In this document: one piece after another, positions 3,871-5,418 of the stretch
Numbering within the stretch: position 1 is the stretch's first letter
How the letters are laid out: every line of letters begins with the position of its first letter
Assembly: GCA_030150425.1 (NCBI GenBank)
Contig: JASLFY010000220.1
Coordinates: 1-5,418, forward strand
Origin: Yimella sp.
GTDB taxonomy: Bacteria; Actinomycetota; Actinomycetes; Actinomycetales; Dermatophilaceae
Direction of reading: 5' to 3'
DNA length: 5,418 nt
Notes under the pieces: model-generated
What the model was told of the DNA's origin: nothing
Seen by the model: the letters and a program-made list of their open reading frames with translations, nothing else
The model's database searches: none
Position numbers and translations under genes: made by a program

Positions 3871-5418
3871 GTGTCAGGCGGTGGACGTGCGCTCAAGCGG
3901 GTCTTGGTCGGCCGGGCGATGCGCAGCGACAAGCTGGGCGAGACCCTGCTGCCCAAGCGATTGGCGCTACCCATCTTCGCCAGCGACGCGCTGTCGTCGG
4001 TGGCGTACGCCCCGGACGAGATCCTGCTCACCCTCGGCCTCGCCGGCGGCGCCTTCGCCGGCACCCACTCGTGGCAGATCACCCTCGGTGTCGTGTTCGT
4101 CATGGCCGTGGTGGTCGCGTCGTACCGACAGAACGTCCACGCGTATCCCTCCGGTGGCGGCGACTACGAGGTCGCGACGGAGAACATCGGTCCGCGTGCG
4201 GGGCTGACCGTCGCGTCCGCGCTGCTGGTCGACTACACCCTCACCGTCGCGGTGTCGGTGTCGTCCGGCGTGCAGAACGCCAAGGCGGCGTTGCCCTTCC
4301 TGGCCGGTCACGAGGTCTTCGCGGCCGTCGCGATCATCCTGGCGATCACCGCGATGAACCTGCGCGGCGTCCGCGAATCGGGGTCGGTCTTCGCGATCCC
4401 GGTCTACCTGTTCATGCTCGGCGTGATCGCGCTGGCGGTCGTCGGCTTCGCCCGCCACATGAGCGGGGACCTGCCGATGGCGGAGTCGGCGCAGTACGAC
4501 CTGGCGCCCGCGCAGGGGATGGACGCCCTCGGTCAGATCGCGTTGATGTTCCTGCTGCTGCGCGCCTTCTCCAGTGGGTGTGCCGCGCTGACCGGCGTCG
4601 AGGCGATCTCCAACGGCGTGCCCGCGTTCCGCAAGCCGAAGAGCCGCAACGCCGCGACCACGCTGCTGATGATGGGCAGCATCGCGGTGTTCATGCTGCT
4701 GTCGATCGTCACCCTTGCGAACTGGACCGGGGTGCAGATGGAGGACCCGTCGGCCCCGGACCGGATGACGCTGAACGGGCAGCCGGTGCACGGCTACCAC
4801 GAGGCGCCGGTGCTCTCGCAGCTCGCGCATTCGGTGTTCGACGGGTTCCCGGCCGGCATCGTGTACGTCTCGATCGTCACCGGTCTGATCCTGGTGCTGG
4901 CGGCGAACACCGCTTTCAACGGCTTCCCGGTGCTCGCCTCGATCCTCGCCCGCGACGGCTTCCTGCCGCGGCAGCTGCACAACCGCGGTGACCGGCTCGC
5001 GTTCTCCAACGGCATCGTCATGCTGTCGGCCGCGGCGATCTTCCTCGTGGTCGTCTACGACGCCCAGGTGACCCGGCTGATCCAGCTCTACATCGTCGGT
5101 GTGTTCGTCTCGTTCACGCTGAGCCAGACCGGCATGATCCGCCACTGGAACGCCCGGCTGCGCACCGAGACCGACCGCGCCCTCCGCTCCCGGATGCACC
5201 GTTCGCGGGCGATCAACGCGGTCGGCGCGCTGATGGCCGGCCTGGTGCTGGTGATCGTGCTGCTGACCAAGTTCGTGCACGGCGCCGGCTACGCGGTGGC
5301 CGCGATGGCGGTGCTCTTCCTGGTCATGCTGGCGATCCGCAAGCACTACCGCCACGTCTCCGCCGAGCTGGCGCTGGCGGAGATCACCGACGACGACCTG
5401 CGGATGCTGCCGTCGCGG
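3871..5418 (+). CDS. KimA-like APC-superfamily potassium permease (Rv2690c family), 3' end outside window
   Basis: This integral membrane transporter is open from GTG at 3871 to the window edge, 516 residues so far. The cytosolic N-terminus (KRVLVGRAMRSDKL) precedes about twelve hydrophobic segments, near residues 32-62, 70-86, 112-136, 150-166, 175-194, 220-248, 264-284, 328-350, 381-397, 402-424, 451-468 and 472-490. After those the cytosolic tail begins. It carries SDALSSVAY (38-46), YPSGGGDYEVA (92-102), LLVDYTLTVAVS (118-129), FSSGCAALTGVEAISNG (233-249) and AANTAFNGFPVLASILARDGFLP (from 344), a pattern shared with Bacillus subtilis KimA. D39/Y46, D121/T125/S129, T241/E244 and Y407 correspond in order to residues I recall as potassium ligands in the KimA structure (D36, Y43, D117, T121, S125, T230, E233, Y377). 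Annotation as an amino-acid permease is common for this family, but proton-coupled potassium import is the better inference. The divergent RCK genes ceoBC fit that role. Confidence 0.88.
   Translation, partial: MSGGGRALKRVLVGRAMRSDKLGETLLPKRLALPIFASDALSSVAYAPDEILLTLGLAGGAFAGTHSWQITLGVVFVMAVVVASYRQNVHAYPSGGGDYEVATENIGPRAGLTVASALLVDYTLTVAVSVSSGVQNAKAALPFLAGHEVFAAVAIILAITAMNLRGVRESGSVFAIPVYLFMLGVIALAVVGFARHMSGDLPMAESAQYDLAPAQGMDALGQIALMFLLLRAFSSGCAALTGVEAISNGVPAFRKPKSRNAATTLLMMGSIAVFMLLSIVTLANWTGVQMEDPSAPDRMTLNGQPVHGYHEAPVLSQLAHSVFDGFPAGIVYVSIVTGLILVLAANTAFNGFPVLASILARDGFLPRQLHNRGDRLAFSNGIVMLSAAAIFLVVVYDAQVTRLIQLYIVGVFVSFTLSQTGMIRHWNARLRTETDRALRSRMHRSRAINAVGALMAGLVLVIVLLTKFVHGAGYAVAAMAVLFLVMLAIRKHYRHVSAELALAEITDDDLRMLPSR

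Noticed and set aside
3783..4103. N-terminal extension of ceoB up to an ATG at 4103
   Set aside because: It would add 107 residues that overlap the divergent permease start, are Arg/Ser/Pro-rich and precede the Rossmann strand that begins RCK proteins.
3967..5355. 462-codon open frame on the minus strand antisense to the permease
   Set aside because: Its translation is Arg/His/Asp/Gln-rich low complexity, typical of the shadow frame of a GC-rich membrane gene. The plus strand has an unmistakable transporter.
3871..5418. Ordinary amino-acid permease
   Set aside because: APC fold membership would allow it, but the sequence motifs and ligand spacing match KimA-type potassium transporters better, and the neighbours are potassium regulators.
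1..5418. CRISPR array, tRNA, insertion sequence, prophage or defence system
   Set aside because: No regularly spaced repeats, cloverleaf, transposase or nuclease motifs, or compositional break were seen. All genes belong to a conserved actinobacterial chromosomal neighbourhood.

Overview
The window is GC-rich chromosomal DNA from an actinobacterium, most likely of the order Mycobacteriales (a Gordonia- or Williamsia-like relative is my best guess, from memory of protein sequences). The basis is strong codon GC3 bias, GTG starts, and a gene order that matches the Mycobacterium tuberculosis Rv2701c-Rv2690c neighbourhood read on the other strand. Nothing looks like a prophage, transposon, CRISPR array or recent import. 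No tRNA or rRNA gene was seen.

Left part (1-1126): the C-terminal part of an inositol monophosphatase (suhB), a 158-bp gap with a tandem direct repeat, then a complete 97-residue DUF4193 protein with a four-cysteine zinc-ribbon-like end. The following 165-bp gap is unusually structured. It holds a 28-position imperfect stem with a 14-bp perfect base, then two shorter hairpins.

Middle part (1127-2407): a two-gene operon of a DUF3710 protein with a long acidic N-terminal extension and a small OB-fold protein, joined by a 1-nt stop/start overlap. It converges on the next pair across a 31-bp gap that contains hairpins suited to a bidirectional terminator. Compared with M. tuberculosis (order recalled from memory), the genes for Cei, DUF3093, dUTPase and DUF3159 are missing from their usual slots.

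Right part (2408-5418): two minus-strand RCK/TrkA-type potassium regulatory proteins (ceoB then ceoC) are transcribed divergently from an APC-superfamily permease that runs off the right edge. Its first 516 residues are readable. The permease resembles the potassium importer KimA more than an amino-acid permease, and it keeps the spacing of the residues I recall as potassium ligands in KimA. Both divergent genes have a TANNNT -10 hexamer 7-8 nt before a GTG start and no Shine-Dalgarno sequence, as expected for leaderless mRNAs. My reading is a potassium-uptake module: nucleotide-sensing RCK subunits made divergently from the transporter they may control. The two points most worth a second look are this pairing and the structured RNA candidate at 977-1099.
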